From assembly GCA_963678705.1 (NCBI GenBank), contig OY783221.1:12214001-12278000 (forward strand): 64,000 bases of DNA. Reading direction: 5' to 3'. Both the position numbers and the translations under genes were made by a program. Shown here piece by piece: positions 53,367 through 64,000 of the stretch (position 1 is the first letter of the stretch; each line of letters opens with the position of its first letter). The notes below the pieces were generated by a model that saw only the letters and a program-made list of their open reading frames with translations, made no database searches and was not told where the DNA came from. The DNA comes from Panorpa germanica (lineage: Eukaryota > Arthropoda > Insecta > Mecoptera > Panorpidae).

Positions 53367-54536
53367 CGTTCCATCATTGCCATGCCTGTACTTACGGACC
53401 CTGTTCTCAGGCAGAATAATACCGATGTGATTATGCTATGTAATACTTGTCGTGTATTTTACGTAGGTACATATTTACGATTAGAGCACAAAAGTGACAG
53501 AATATTTATAAGCTAAAATTATTGCCGCGTGATGATCACACAGCGTTCTAAAAATAAATATTTGAATCCTATATATTTTCATATAATAAAATAGAAAATT
53601 TTTGTTTTATAGTGTATACAACATTATGTTATGTACTCGTATTTTTATCATAAATACGTTTTTAATCTTCTCAACGTGACATGTTTGAAACTATTTTCAA
53701 TGTGCTACTTTAATATTACATTTATATGCTTTCTGCTTTTAAGAGCGCATATGTTTTCATACATTTTTGATTTTATACCATATGAGTATGCATATCATAC
53801 GCATTGCGAAACAAATTTAAGTTGAGCGACCGGGCTGTGAAAAAAGCATCCGCCCTTATCCACCCAGTGCCAGTTCTAAACTAGGAATGGTGGAGCTGCT
53901 GAATCAGGGAGGGGATGACTAAAATTGAATCAAAGTAGAAATTGAAAATGAAATGAAAATTACCGTTTAGAGAACACAGTGACACAGCACTTGCATTAAC
54001 AACTATACAGTATTAATTATTAAAGTAAAGCTCCTCAAAATATCTACGTCTATCTACTATCGCAATTACATGGTTGCAATCTAGGACAGATCGTGAGCTA
54101 CTGACTGTTATTTATTTTTGATTTTGTTATATGAAAATAAATTTCCTTTTAAAAAATTCAAAGATTTTCTTCTCAAAGTTACTAATACTACTAATAATAC
54201 AAAGATGCTTTCAAAATGACATGCAGCAGATATCCAGAACACGAATGTCCATTTGTAAAGAGCATTGTACAGAGCTAGCCAATATAATAAATAAAAATCT
54301 AAATATAGATACTTTACTTCCGAAGATTATTCTTTTATATTGCATCTTATAAACAACCAACCCCTGTCCCCCTTAACCCACTCTTACTCCTTAAAGATCT
54401 CAACCCATCGTTCCACGTTTTGCATGATCTATAGCTCCTCCAAGAATTTTCATTCTTCTTTAATCTTTAAGTAGAGTATACCGTCTTAGAGCACGCATAG
54501 AGAATTGAGTGAGATTTCTTGGAATAAGGACTTGAA
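53367..54536. other. No gene seen
   Basis: AT-rich; a small GC-richer patch at 53826-53920 has no supported frame. Confidence 0.45.
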
Positions 54537-55234
54537 TAAGGCCTGTCGCAGTATGGGACCTTATTTAAGCGACGGCGTATTCGGACGTAAATCGGCGGGT
54601 TGGATGAGCTACAAAGCAAACCGCCTATGTGTGTCACAGATGTCTGTAGTCAGTCGTCAGATAACTAACTTGGGGGTGTATTGGAGTTCTTTAGCACTAA
54701 TATAATTTATTATGAGAGCAAACTTTAACTTTAATTTTTATCGATACACTGCTGGTATTAAAGGGACTTTAGCATTTATTATATATCTGAGTTCTGGTTG
54801 TCGTGAATTTAAATTTAGTTCTATCGTATCGGTATCGGTATCGGTGTCCATGATTCACTGAAATACAAACATAAACTGCATGCAGAACATACTCCTCACA
54901 AGCGATGTCGCCGATAGATCTCATTTGAACCGTATTGCAGCGTAACAACAAGCGATCTTAGGTATCCCCTCCAGTCTGAGGCGGCTGTTTGCATTTACAA
55001 AGATTCGGATAGGATATCGTTGTAGTAGTGGTAACGCTTGGATAAAATTCGCCTCTATACGGTTCTAATGTGCGAGGTAGTGCCGCCCGTATTCGGACGG
55101 CTTTGTAGCTTGCAGTCTGAGAGCTCCAGAGCGATCTCATTACATTTACAGGGTTCGGATAGGTAAAGCGTAGTAGCCCGTATACGTCCGGCAGAAATTC
55201 GCTTAAATACGGTGCCATACTGAGACAGGCCTAA
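54537..55234. mobile_element. PIF/Harbinger-like non-autonomous element, complete copy
   Basis: The element (54540-55231, 692 bp) starts GGCCTGTCGCAGTATGGGAC and ends with the inverted form of GGCCTGTCTCAGTATGGCAC; TIRs extend about 35 bp. It is flanked by TAA on both sides (54537-54539, 55232-55234). The right 540 bp match the truncated copy at 2716-3223 in inverted orientation. Inside are a GGTATC hexamer run (54828-54846) and subterminal repeats TTACA.GGTTCGGATAGG and TTACAAAGATTCGGATAGG. Minus-strand frames at 54958-55336 arise from this repeat; no transposase domain. Confidence 0.92.
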
Positions 55235-58146
55235 GAGATAAAGAGAAGGAGAATATCTCAGTAGAGAAGAAGAATATCTCAGTACGTTTCTTACGTCACT
55301 ATGTTGTTGAACAGTCAATATTTTATACATTACCAAAATTAGTGAAAAAAAATCGTAGCAGGTAACTTACGTTTCATCATGACAAGTTCTGAAGAAAAAT
55401 TTAACGTTTAACATATTATTGTTTTCACACGCATTATATCAACGCTGATATTGTATTATAGAATACAACTATAGATGTATAATTCTTAAACAATACCTAG
55501 AAACCGATAATTTGGTTGGTGTGAACGACGTAATACTAAGAAACAATTCGATTTCAGTTTACCAGTTCACTTGGCTAAGCTACCTATTTTTTTCTTTCTT
55601 GTTTCAACTTTAAACTTGAAAATAAAAGCTTTTAAATCAGTTTCTGTTTCTTTATGTTGTTATCTTGAAAGCATTACCAACTTTGATGTCTTGGACTACC
55701 CTTACTGCCTCATACACCCCCTCCTCCCACTCAAGCCATCTCCCGCATTCACGCCAGACAAAACTGCGCTATATACATCGGTGTATCAGATATAAGTACA
55801 AAGAGATTCAGTTAGGGAAAATCGTTGGCCATTTAGTTGAATTTACACGTGCCAACGTCCGGCACTATCCATACACACACACACGTATATATATAAAGAA
55901 ATAACAAGCTCGTCTGTCGGTAAAACAGTGACCGTTCAGTGAAAACATATACTCATGAACGCAATAGAAATCGTTGTAGAAATAACGGCCAACACAGTTG
56001 ATATTTGGGGTCGTGAACATTGCTAGTAAAACAAAGAGTGAATACATCTTAAGAAATAACAGAGATGGTTGATGGTTGAAACTTAAACTAAGTATGTTGT
56101 TGCTTGAAAGAATGTTGTTATAAATTTCTTTTTCTTTTACTAATACCTCACCGGCTTCTTAGGACCACCATCCTTTTTTCGCCATTCTTACTTCATTTTA
56201 TTTACATTTTACCTATTTACATTTACGTTGTTATAAATTGAAATAAAGTTTTTTGTAAGTAAATAAAAACTACAGGACAAGGTTATGTGGGCGTTAACAA
56301 ATATACACTAGTCTGTTGAAAATGCATTAAATAGCTATAAATAATAAGAGTCATGGGACCATAATAAAAATACATTTAAATTATTGTTAAAATGTCTTAT
56401 TGTTAATATTGTTTAATATAAATTATTTAAATTATTATTAACTGAACGTGTGTGACAACAGGGAACCCCGAAGATTAAGGCGATATCAACCAATAGACCT
56501 AACTTTAGTTCCGCGATAGGGAATAGTGTACAATGTATGATATATTATAATAGATTATTGTATATAAAAACAAGAGGGCATTCACTGGAATGTTTCTCTT
56601 ACATGTCTTAATTAATTATGTAAGTTATCATGTAAGAAGCTTATTGCCTACTTAGGCAGATTGCTGAAACAATAGGAGAAATAAAAAAAAAAAAAAAATT
56701 ATTGTCGATAAAGGCCGGCGAAACACTTACAATATTTAATGGATTTTAGTTTACTTATTTTAAATTACTTCACCACCTAAAACCTCAATAAATGTAGACC
56801 ATAAAAATAACAAATGAAATAAATGGGTTATGTTCACTAAGTTGCCATCTCTTTTATATACCAGTGTATAAAAACGTACATGAATTTTTCAATTAAAATC
56901 TAATTTTTTCTTTAATGTTTACAGAATTTTGACAAAACTAACGCAAGTAAGGCTTCTTTGGCGCTGTGATGGCCTCTTTTGGTGTAAAAGTGAAAAGTGA
57001 GTTCAGAATGTGAGTTTTTCTTTATTATTTATTGGTGATGGTAATGCAACGAGGTTCACCTAATCCATTATTAGGAAAGGGGTAGAGGGCTTCACACGAG
57101 CGCGAGACCTTTCTCATCTCGTAAAACCGAGACGATACGAGACAAAACATTTCTGAAAACTATTGAGACGGTACCCCTCGTACACAATCCACGATTTTTT
57201 AATTATTTTTGAAAAGTTAATCAAAGTAATGGAAATCATTTAAGAAAACGCTGACGTACGAGTATATTAGACATATTTCGTAATTGTTATTATTCTATAG
57301 TAAACTTTCTAAGGCAATATTCTCCTGATAATCGGTTTCAGTATATCTATCTCTTTTATACAATTTATATTTTTGTTTCTTTCTCTCTACTGAAGAATAT
57401 TTCCTGCTACAATTTTCAATCATTAATTATGTCATTTCTACTAATGCAATTACACAACTTTTGTTTCACAGAATGTCGTTATATTAAAAAAAAAAGCAAA
57501 CCAATTATTTCAGTACATAAAAATGGTTATTTTGTAACGGTGCATAGATTTTTAGGGTTCCTTTTCCTTTCCTTTTCTTTCTTTCTTTTTTGTTTGAGAT
57601 TTCAAATTATCAACTTTACCTATCCGGAAAACGCAAAAGTTTCATTTGTGTTTGAAGATTTCTCACAACAATTCGTTGTTCTAGATTTTCGTTGTCTCCC
57701 CGCGAGTGGTGAGTACCAGCTATAATAATAAAAAGGAAGGAAAAAGAGTAATAAAAAAAACAAACAGTATAGGTGTTCCGAGTGGGGTGACCTCCCTCCG
57801 TCCCACTCACTTCTGTAAGACTGAGCTATGACTACGCATTTCTGTAGGGTTAGAGAGTTCCATAAAAAAGGTACGCATCTACGGATCACTATGGAAGTCA
57901 TGGCAAGCATCTTATCAAATTAATACATGCAAGTATCAGTATCGCAAGCATCGATACGCCTTGTCTATAGATAGTCAAATAATTGTGTTCGTTTATCAGT
58001 ACCGCACCATGAGGGTATGCTTCTTTTGCAAGCGCCTCCGTCTTTTTCTATTCCTTTCTTTTTGTGCAAACCTAGAGTAAGCAATCCATTTCCGTGATCG
58101 TCTGTTGGTGTATACAACAGATATTATGCTTCATTACTAACCTAAA
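55235..58146. other. No gene supported; fragments of dispersed repeats
   Basis: AAATAACGGCCAACACAGTTG at 55980 on resembles 27892-27925, with the following GTCGTGAACATTGCT also found inverted at about 60930-60945. A 20-bp piece of repeat G lies at 56842-56859. At 57616-57910 overlapping frames on both strands meet donor-like sequences (GAGTG|GTGAGTACC on plus; CAGAA|GTGAGTGG on minus), but neither has a convincing acceptor or known domain. Confidence 0.35.
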
Positions 58147-58653
58147 GTATCATTCCCACTCATTGCTTCAATTTAATTTTGTATTTTGTATTTAATTTAA
58201 ATTGTTTAGCATACGGCAATATGCGTAGTCATTCACAGTACCATTTTCAATAAAAATTATTTTTAGCTTTTTGAGAACCTTACAAGGTCCAATGTTTTAA
58301 ATTAAAAATATTAAATTAAGAAAAACTATATTATATTATAACCTTCAAAATGTGACAATCTGTCAAAACGCAGTAGGATTTACTTTTAAAAGAAGTTTAA
58401 TGTCAGTTTTTGAAAAATGTAGAAGTGAAAACAATTTCTATTACTAATTGTTATTAAAAATAGCAATTTTAATTATTTCACAAACAACTTTGACGAATTG
58501 TCAAAATTTATATTACTAACGATGCTGAATTAACTAAACTTAAATTAAAACACAAATGTGAAAAGGAATGGTTAAACGAGAACCTGAAATCTAGATTACA
58601 ATATTAAATAAAATCAGTAAATTAAATATCAAAACAGTGAGTGGGAATGAGGC
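58147..58653 (+). mobile_element. CATTCCCACTCACTG-family MITE, full-length reference copy
   Basis: About 507 bp from CATTCCCACTCATTG (58151) to CAGTGAGTGGGAATGAGGC (58635-58653), followed by TTAA; left flank TAAA. It is the only uninterrupted plus-strand copy and gives the consensus for 14186-14720 (inverted), 33322-34350 and 51547-52233. No coding capacity. Confidence 0.87.
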
Positions 58654-58678
58654 TTAAGAGTTTGTAGTTTGGATTAAA

Positions 58679-58783
58679 ATGAAATATCACCATTTTTTAC
58701 AAAAATATTGCGATTGTCTATTGATTTAAAATGATCGCCCCGATTGAAACATCCATAAAATAACCGCTCTTGTTGAAAAACCC
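58679..58783. mobile_element. GGGT-type MITE, half copy
   Basis: TCTATTGATTTAAAATGATC, AAACATCCATAAAATAACCG and CTCTTGTTGAAAAACCC match the right half of the element at 46312-46518. The left inverted end is not present in recognisable form. Confidence 0.72.
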
Positions 58784-59739
58784 GTTGTCCTGCTTCCAAT
58801 GAATCCACTGCCCTGACCAATACATCTTTCCTCTGCTTCTTTTCTCATCCACCCATTTGCACTCTTACTTACAGTTCACGTCTATATATACTGGTTCACT
58901 TTCCAATTCTTACTACTCTCTTCTCCTATTTTTAACTTACCCCTACTCCAAATCTATTAATTCTTCTTAAAATTATTTCTGACCAAAGCGATTTATGATA
59001 GAATAATTCTTTTAGTGCCGCACCTTGTCAGAATTGACCTATAATCACAAATCTCTTATTTCCGATTTATGACAATTAACGTCTGACGAATCCTCCCGAG
59101 GGGGATGGGTTTGTAATGACTCCACTGATCCTCCACTCCTTAGTTGGGTACTAATATCATACAATTATTCATGCACTTCTGTGTATTACGCTTGATACAA
59201 ACCGACAAATACTGATCAGTGAACGATTTCCTGACGTCACTCTACCTGAATCCGATACGAATAATAGTTAATGCGGTGCTTCCATGGTGAGATGTGGACG
59301 CGTACCTTAGCAGAAAGAAACAAACTATAGGGACAGAGTAAGGACAGAAAAAACAACAGTTTATTTTTTTTATTTTCACAAAATTGTATACTCAATCCCG
59401 ATTATAAACTCACGGTATCCTGTCAAAGGAAAATAGGGAAATATAACGATGACATTGTGGAAATTGGGTGTAACGGTTGGCTCTGTTGTTTGCCGAGCTA
59501 TTTCACCGCTCGGTATAGGCTACAAAACGAATATGAAATGAAATATACATCAAGTATGAGTATATTTTTAGGCAATGTCAAAGTTATGAGTATAAATTTC
59601 AGTGAAGTTACAGTTATCTTCACTTGTCTTTATCACTTGGAAGTTCTTGGTACTGAAGCTTTTACGGTATAACTTTTAGTTTGTAGTAGATAGAAGGTTT
59701 AAATTTGGCGTATTAATTTTATGCTATTTTTATTTAATT
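58784..59739. other. No gene supported
   Basis: Pyrimidine-rich patch 58790-58950 may be another minus-strand R1-like relic but no peptide could be aligned. A minus/plus search of 59440-59700 shows a short frame starting MTLWKLGVTVGSVVCRA (59450) that resembles a signal or membrane segment; support is too thin to call. Confidence 0.35.
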
Positions 59740-60100
59740 TAATTTAATTTTAAAATATTAACACATCATTTATTCAAATATATAAATTAGTGTAATTAAT
59801 GTAATGTGTGTGTTGGTAGACTTTACAATCTTTTCATATTACATCACGTGTAGATGAGATGTAAATCTCATTACCAAGTTATTCTAATATTTTTAATAAT
59901 TCAAAAAGCGCTGTCTGATTTTTATACTCTTGTCACTATATCTCCTTGCTCTATACTCTTCATTGATTCTCTCACTTTAATCTTTCTCATTTTTTCTTAC
60001 CTGTACCTCCTCCATCCACTTTTTGTCTTCCTTACCTTCTCTCCAAAATTCTGCATTTCCTTTTCTCAATCCATCTTGAAACAGCATTATTCTCTCATAT
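59740..60100 (-). mobile_element. R1-like non-LTR 3' tail (minus)
   Basis: The minus strand reads GNAEFWREGKEDKKWMEEVQ then VRKNEKD and stop (about 60063-59983), matching GGSEGKRWMAEIVRRKEEQ in the 33.7 kb copy. The 3' UTR contains GATTGTAAAGTCTACCAACA near 59835-59815. It follows directly after the I-type tail at 60103-60411 on the same strand. Confidence 0.68.
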
Positions 60101-60102
60101 TA

Positions 60103-60411
60103 TCATCTCATATTATATAATTGTCTTTTCTTGTGAAATTTATTACATGGTAGTACTAGGTGTTCAATTGTTAATTCTTTATTACAACTATCGCAAATAG
60201 GTTGACGTTGTCTCTTGAGGATGTATTCATGTGTAATTTTGGTGTGTCCCATTCTGAGCCTCGTCAATGCTTTCTCATCCTTTCTGTTTCTTTGATAACT
60301 TGTGTTGTGTTGTGAATATTTGTATTGCTTTTTGATTCGATATAGTTTTTGTTCCTGTACCTCTGTCCATTCTAGGTTGCAAATTTTGAGGATCTCTTCA
60401 CGGAAATAGTA
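60103..60411 (-). pseudogene. Non-LTR ORF2 C-terminus (I/RNase H type), intact frame
   Basis: 102 stop-free codons without ATG: EEILKICNLEWTEVQEQKLY, RNRKDEKALTRLRMGHTKIT, HEYILKRQRQPICDSC and KELTIEHLVLPCNKF, ending at TGA (60105-60103). The block ALTRLRMGHTKITH followed by a C-x2-C-x7-H-x4-C finger is the conserved tail after the RNase H domain in I-type non-LTR elements. Absence of anything upstream of 60411 shows 5' truncation. It differs from the 23 kb family (CECGEEEADPDHI). It is unusually well preserved for an orphan fragment. Confidence 0.8.
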
Positions 60412-61195
60412 TTATATACCGACCATAGCATAAATTTATTTTATTTAATTCTAGACCGTAATGTAATTTCATTAATTGTGAAAATGATTCGTAACTTAGA
60501 AAATAGAGTCATTTTGATATAAACAAGATCGTTGGTAAAGTTAGAAAAAGCTGAAATTTGTGACTGTGTAATAATTAAGTATGTAATTAACGAAGAAAAG
60601 ATAGAATTGGAAAATTGGAAAAGTGCCGTTTGGTAAAATTGAGCTAGAAAGCTGAAATTTGGTATGTAGACTAACTGTGTCAATCCATAAATGACATCAC
60701 ATAAATTTCATCTTGTGAAAAATAACCAAAACCCACAGATTTTTAGTCTTGTTTTCGGAGGTCGAGTTTTACGTTAGATGTAACGTTATGAATGTTATGA
60801 CAACCCTTCCTCCCGCCTCCACCCATACTAACTCTATCAGCATACAAACATACATTCGTAAACGAGCGTTTTTCTAGTAATTTCCACTGTAAACGCATTA
60901 TTAACGGTAATTCATCACATATCACCCCAAAGCAATGTTCACGACTCCCCTCTGTGACCCCGTGACCCCATATACATCTAACTCACAGCAGCAGCAGCAG
61001 CAGAACGCTCTGTCGTATACAATAGTACAAATAGCTGTTTGACAGGTGGAATATTCGTCTCTTGTAACACGTGTGTCTGCACACAAAATACAACCAGCTG
61101 TGGGTGAGGAGTGGAAGAGGAGGGAAAGAGGAGGGAAAGAGGAGGGGGATAATTAAAACTAATGGAGCTGTTGTACTAGTTGTTGTGTTGTTTGT
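60412..61195. other. No gene seen
   Basis: Contains a CAG array (60986-61003) and GGGAAAGAGGA units (61110-61148). A GC-richer island at 60920-61100 has no supported frame. Confidence 0.45.
60986..61003 (+). repeat. (CAG)6
   Basis: Six uninterrupted CAG units. Confidence 0.95.
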
Positions 61196-61395
61196 NNNNN
61201 NNNNNNNNNNNNNNNNNNNNNNNNNNNNNNNNNNNNNNNNNNNNNNNNNNNNNNNNNNNNNNNNNNNNNNNNNNNNNNNNNNNNNNNNNNNNNNNNNNNN
61301 NNNNNNNNNNNNNNNNNNNNNNNNNNNNNNNNNNNNNNNNNNNNNNNNNNNNNNNNNNNNNNNNNNNNNNNNNNNNNNNNNNNNNNNNNNNNNNN
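61196..61395. other. Assembly gap of 200 N
   Basis: Exactly 200 N, probably a placeholder length rather than a measured gap. Flanks are G/T-rich (TTGTTGTGTTGTTTGT on the left), suggesting a collapsed tandem repeat. Open frames spanning it are meaningless. Confidence 0.97.
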
Positions 61396-63348
61396 AGGGT
61401 GTATGTGGGTGTTTTGGTGTCAGATGTGGCTGAGTAAGAGTTGGGGCGAGATGGGTGGAAGGGGTGGATACAACATACACACGTTACTAGTGTCTCGGCT
61501 GCTTGGTACTTGCTATTTATCGGTTCCCATAAATTAAGCTCAAATCTGTCAGTTTGTTTTCCGTTTGATTAATAATCTGAACGTCGCAACCTTTTCAAAA
61601 TACGAAATATAAAACATATTAACAACAACAAAAACAAAAACAATACAAAAAATATGTGAAATCGAAATACTAGTATTACTACAGAAGAAGTATGGCTTGC
61701 TGTGAAACAATTCCTTCTTTTGATGAGCAAAATGTGCAACTTTAATCAGTTGCTTCAACAGAACTGCGATTTTTTCCAAACGAACCACAAATTTGACATT
61801 CGCGTTCTTCTACCCTTCACATAACGGAGAAGGTTAGTTGTTCTTGAACAATCTCCGTAAGAACTAAAAAAATGGCAATTCCTCAATATATTCTGAATTT
61901 AGCGCCTCTATGAATTATTGCCAATCAGAAATTATTTTAGGTCACGTGATAAAATTTAAATTTTGTAACATTTTAATAATTCATTTTTAAAAAACTTTTA
62001 TTATTTAATTTAAAAAAATCCTTTCCTTTGTTTTATATGAAATTATTTTCCGTACGTTCCCTATTGATTTCAGCGAAAGATAATCAAATTAATGGGATGG
62101 GCAGAGCTGCAGTTCCTACAATTCCTGTAGCTATTCACATATTCCTATGTATAAAAGAGATGTTTAAATTGACACTCTTGATGAGACTTTGATCGTATGG
62201 TTAGTTTTTTGTCCGCTAGGATTGCATCAGTTCTGATTCTGTTTTGTACATGAAAATTGATGTGCATTCATTTAAAATATACCTATAACGATATGTAGTA
62301 TTATGCATAACACATTAATCGCACTACAAGAGGTATCTTGTATTATATACGAGGTAAAAATAGTCACACCTAGTATATATTTGTACCATATTTGTCCTAT
62401 CATCTTTATTTTGGCGCTATATCTCTTTTAGATTTAATATTTAATATTACTTTTCTTTTATTCAGCATAATGGCTGCCTTCCTCTTCTTATAGTCTTTCT
62501 CAACTTGCTCTTTTTATTTGTCATATATAAGGCGCCATTATAATTACGTCGCGCGCAAATGAGAGAGGAACTAGGTCTAAAGTATGACAAGACGTGACAG
62601 GTCTGAGAAGGAGTCATGAGCTTCATGACGTCACATCTAATCTAAAATTACAAGATTACAAAAAGAGCGTGTGGTTTTGTCGAATGTGTGACATGTTAAC
62701 ATGAATAGATGTGGTAATGGAGACTGGGAGTTAAGAAACCATGAAATATGTATGACGTAATTTATGGATCATCCCTAACACTATAATAATCTGTTAATCC
62801 AGCACAATTCGATTATTCTTCTAATTAGTAAAGTAAAAACCAACTGTAAATCTTCTACTAAAATAATTTCATTGGTTTTCATTTACCAGGAGTCTAGTAA
62901 ATCCCATTTTGTTTAACTCTTTCAACTGCTCCACTCAACTTTCGCAAAAACCTCCACTTTCTATAGTTTTAACACAGTTCGTAGTAAGATTAGACCTTTT
63001 ATCAATGTTTAGAGCTTTTCCTTACTCTACAAATGGCTTTCTTTAAGTTTGCGAAAGCGTGGCGTGGCGTGTTAGCTTTCTATTCCTTGCTTAAGAAGAT
63101 TTCAACAGCACTTCAACCATACTCGTCCTTTTAACTTCAAAAATAAACTTATATTTCTTTGAAGTTTTAATAAGAGTGAGTGTTAAATTTATAAGTACTA
63201 GTAGTTTTATTTAAGGGGATATACTGTCACGTTGAGAGATAAAATATATAAGTGGGTTTTTAAGAACCTGTACTTATAAGCTGTGAAGTTTGTGCACACG
63301 GATCAATTTGTTGTTCTGTGTCTAATTCTAAGTTATTATCAGGTTTTC
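61396..63348. other. No gene seen
   Basis: ACAATCTCCGTAAGAACTAA at 61849 recurs in similar form at 41547. TATAAAAGAGATG at 62150 is shared with repeat G but without further similarity. Otherwise no supported feature. Confidence 0.4.
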
Positions 63349-63353
63349 TTGAG

Positions 63354-63393
<40 letters not shown>

Positions 63394-63397
63394 CTCA

Positions 63398-63452
<55 letters not shown>
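63349..63452. repeat. (TA)n microsatellite with palindromic cap
   Basis: TTGAGCTA, then TA repeats, then TAGCTCAA form a perfect long palindrome (63349-63397), followed by a second TA block with one TATG interruption. The frame 63318-63500 across it is an artefact. Confidence 0.93.
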
Positions 63453-63454
<2 letters not shown>

Positions 63455-64000
63455 GTTTAAAACAGTAACAAATAAAATAATAATAAAACATTTTTCTTAA
63501 ATATCCCTGTGGTTAGAGGTGTAACTCCCCTTAATGGAATTCAAATTGTTACGTCTTTAAAATTCTAATAGTAGTTTTCTTTTTATTCTAATTAAATAAA
63601 AGAACTTTCTAAGTGTTATTTTAGCTGAAGCTGTGCACTACGTTACGAATTTGTCGCGGTTTAAGTTTTTATTAATTGAAAAAGTGTAAGATGTTTTGTA
63701 ATTACCTTAATTAGTGGAATAAAAGTTTTGTTAAAGCTTTTAACATTCGTGTAGAAATGAACTTTAGTAATTATTAAATATTGTTGCGCTTTAGTTAAGC
63801 TGGTTTAATTACCGTCTGAATATTTTGTAGGTTTTAAGGAGGGAGTACATGTACGTAGAGATACACTGGAAAACAAATCTTGTTTAATTATAAATGGTAA
63901 TCAGGACACACATACAGACAACACGCGTAAATAAATGTTCGTAGGTATAAAGCAGGAATATGCAAATAGGTTCAATTAGGATTTTCTTAGATAATTCATA
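63453..64000. other. No feature seen
   Basis: AT-rich sequence to the end of the window without a supported gene or repeat. Confidence 0.5.

Noticed and set aside
54958..55336. 86- and 93-codon minus-strand frames, with a relative at 2729-3004
   Set aside because: Similar peptides appear at both places only because both are copies of the same Harbinger-like MITE; no transposase motif.
57429..57910. Overlapping plus (98 codons) and minus (96 codons) frames with donor-like GTGAGT sites
   Set aside because: Acceptors are weak and the peptides are dominated by Phe/Leu/Tyr runs from T-rich sequence; cannot choose a strand.
60983..61480. Frames of 85-165 codons on both strands
   Set aside because: They run through 200 N and are meaningless.
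63318..63500. 60-codon frame rich in Tyr and Ile
   Set aside because: Translation of a TA microsatellite.
1..64000. CRISPR array, operon or prokaryotic insert
   Set aside because: No regularly spaced repeats, no tightly packed genes and no ribosome-binding sites; all signs are of eukaryotic repeat-rich DNA.

Overview
The window is AT-rich (roughly two thirds A+T by eye) eukaryotic DNA with no operons, ribosome-binding sites or long uninterrupted genes. It looks like intergenic or intronic sequence from an arthropod, most likely an insect. A hymenopteran is my best guess: the many short copies of an R1-like non-LTR retrotransposon tail (a lysine/arginine/glutamate-rich C-terminus with a CCHC finger) are of a type I associate with ant, bee and wasp genomes, and there is a short TTAGG-type motif. 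That placement is inference. No complete host gene, rRNA, canonical tRNA gene or CRISPR array is visible.

Most of what can be identified is mobile DNA. Left third (1-24 kb): tRNA-derived SINE-like copies, a truncated PIF/Harbinger-like element, several MITEs, one non-LTR retrotransposon with an intact ORF1 but an internally deleted ORF2 (8.35-10.23 kb), a member of a TTAA-flanked MITE family (14.2-14.7 kb), a decayed unrecognised coding relic (15.8-16.3 kb), a non-autonomous hAT element with a perfect 8-bp target duplication (18.75-19.5 kb), a Jockey-like ORF2 tail (20.4-20.8 kb) and a 5'-truncated RNase H-bearing non-LTR element with a 13-bp target duplication (23.15-24.1 kb). Middle (24-48 kb): long featureless stretches, eight R1-like 3' tails (one inside a MITE and still carrying a 181-codon open frame), a mariner-like MITE with about 130-bp inverted repeats, and the second, inverted copy of a 0.4-0.5 kb dispersed repeat first seen at 12.2 kb. 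Right third (48-64 kb): a 92-codon unrecognised open frame, a Harbinger-like element with a TTA duplication, a retrotransposon nested inside a Jockey-like tail, a MITE nested inside a related MITE, a complete Harbinger-like element, an intact-frame I-type ORF2 tail next to an R1-like tail, and a 200-N assembly gap.

Possible host-gene traces are few. One is an 85-bp minus-strand first coding exon (3548-3632) encoding a signal-peptide-like N-terminus followed by a strong splice donor. Another is a GC-rich island at 7.64-7.87 kb. The open frame at 47.79-48.07 kb may be host or transposon coding. The large empty spaces would fit long introns of a gene starting at 3.6 kb on the minus strand or an intergenic desert; the sequence alone cannot decide.

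I see no evidence for a coherent new multi-gene system. The most informative features are the layered transposon insertions, whose order can be read from target-site duplications, and the unrecognised coding stretches.
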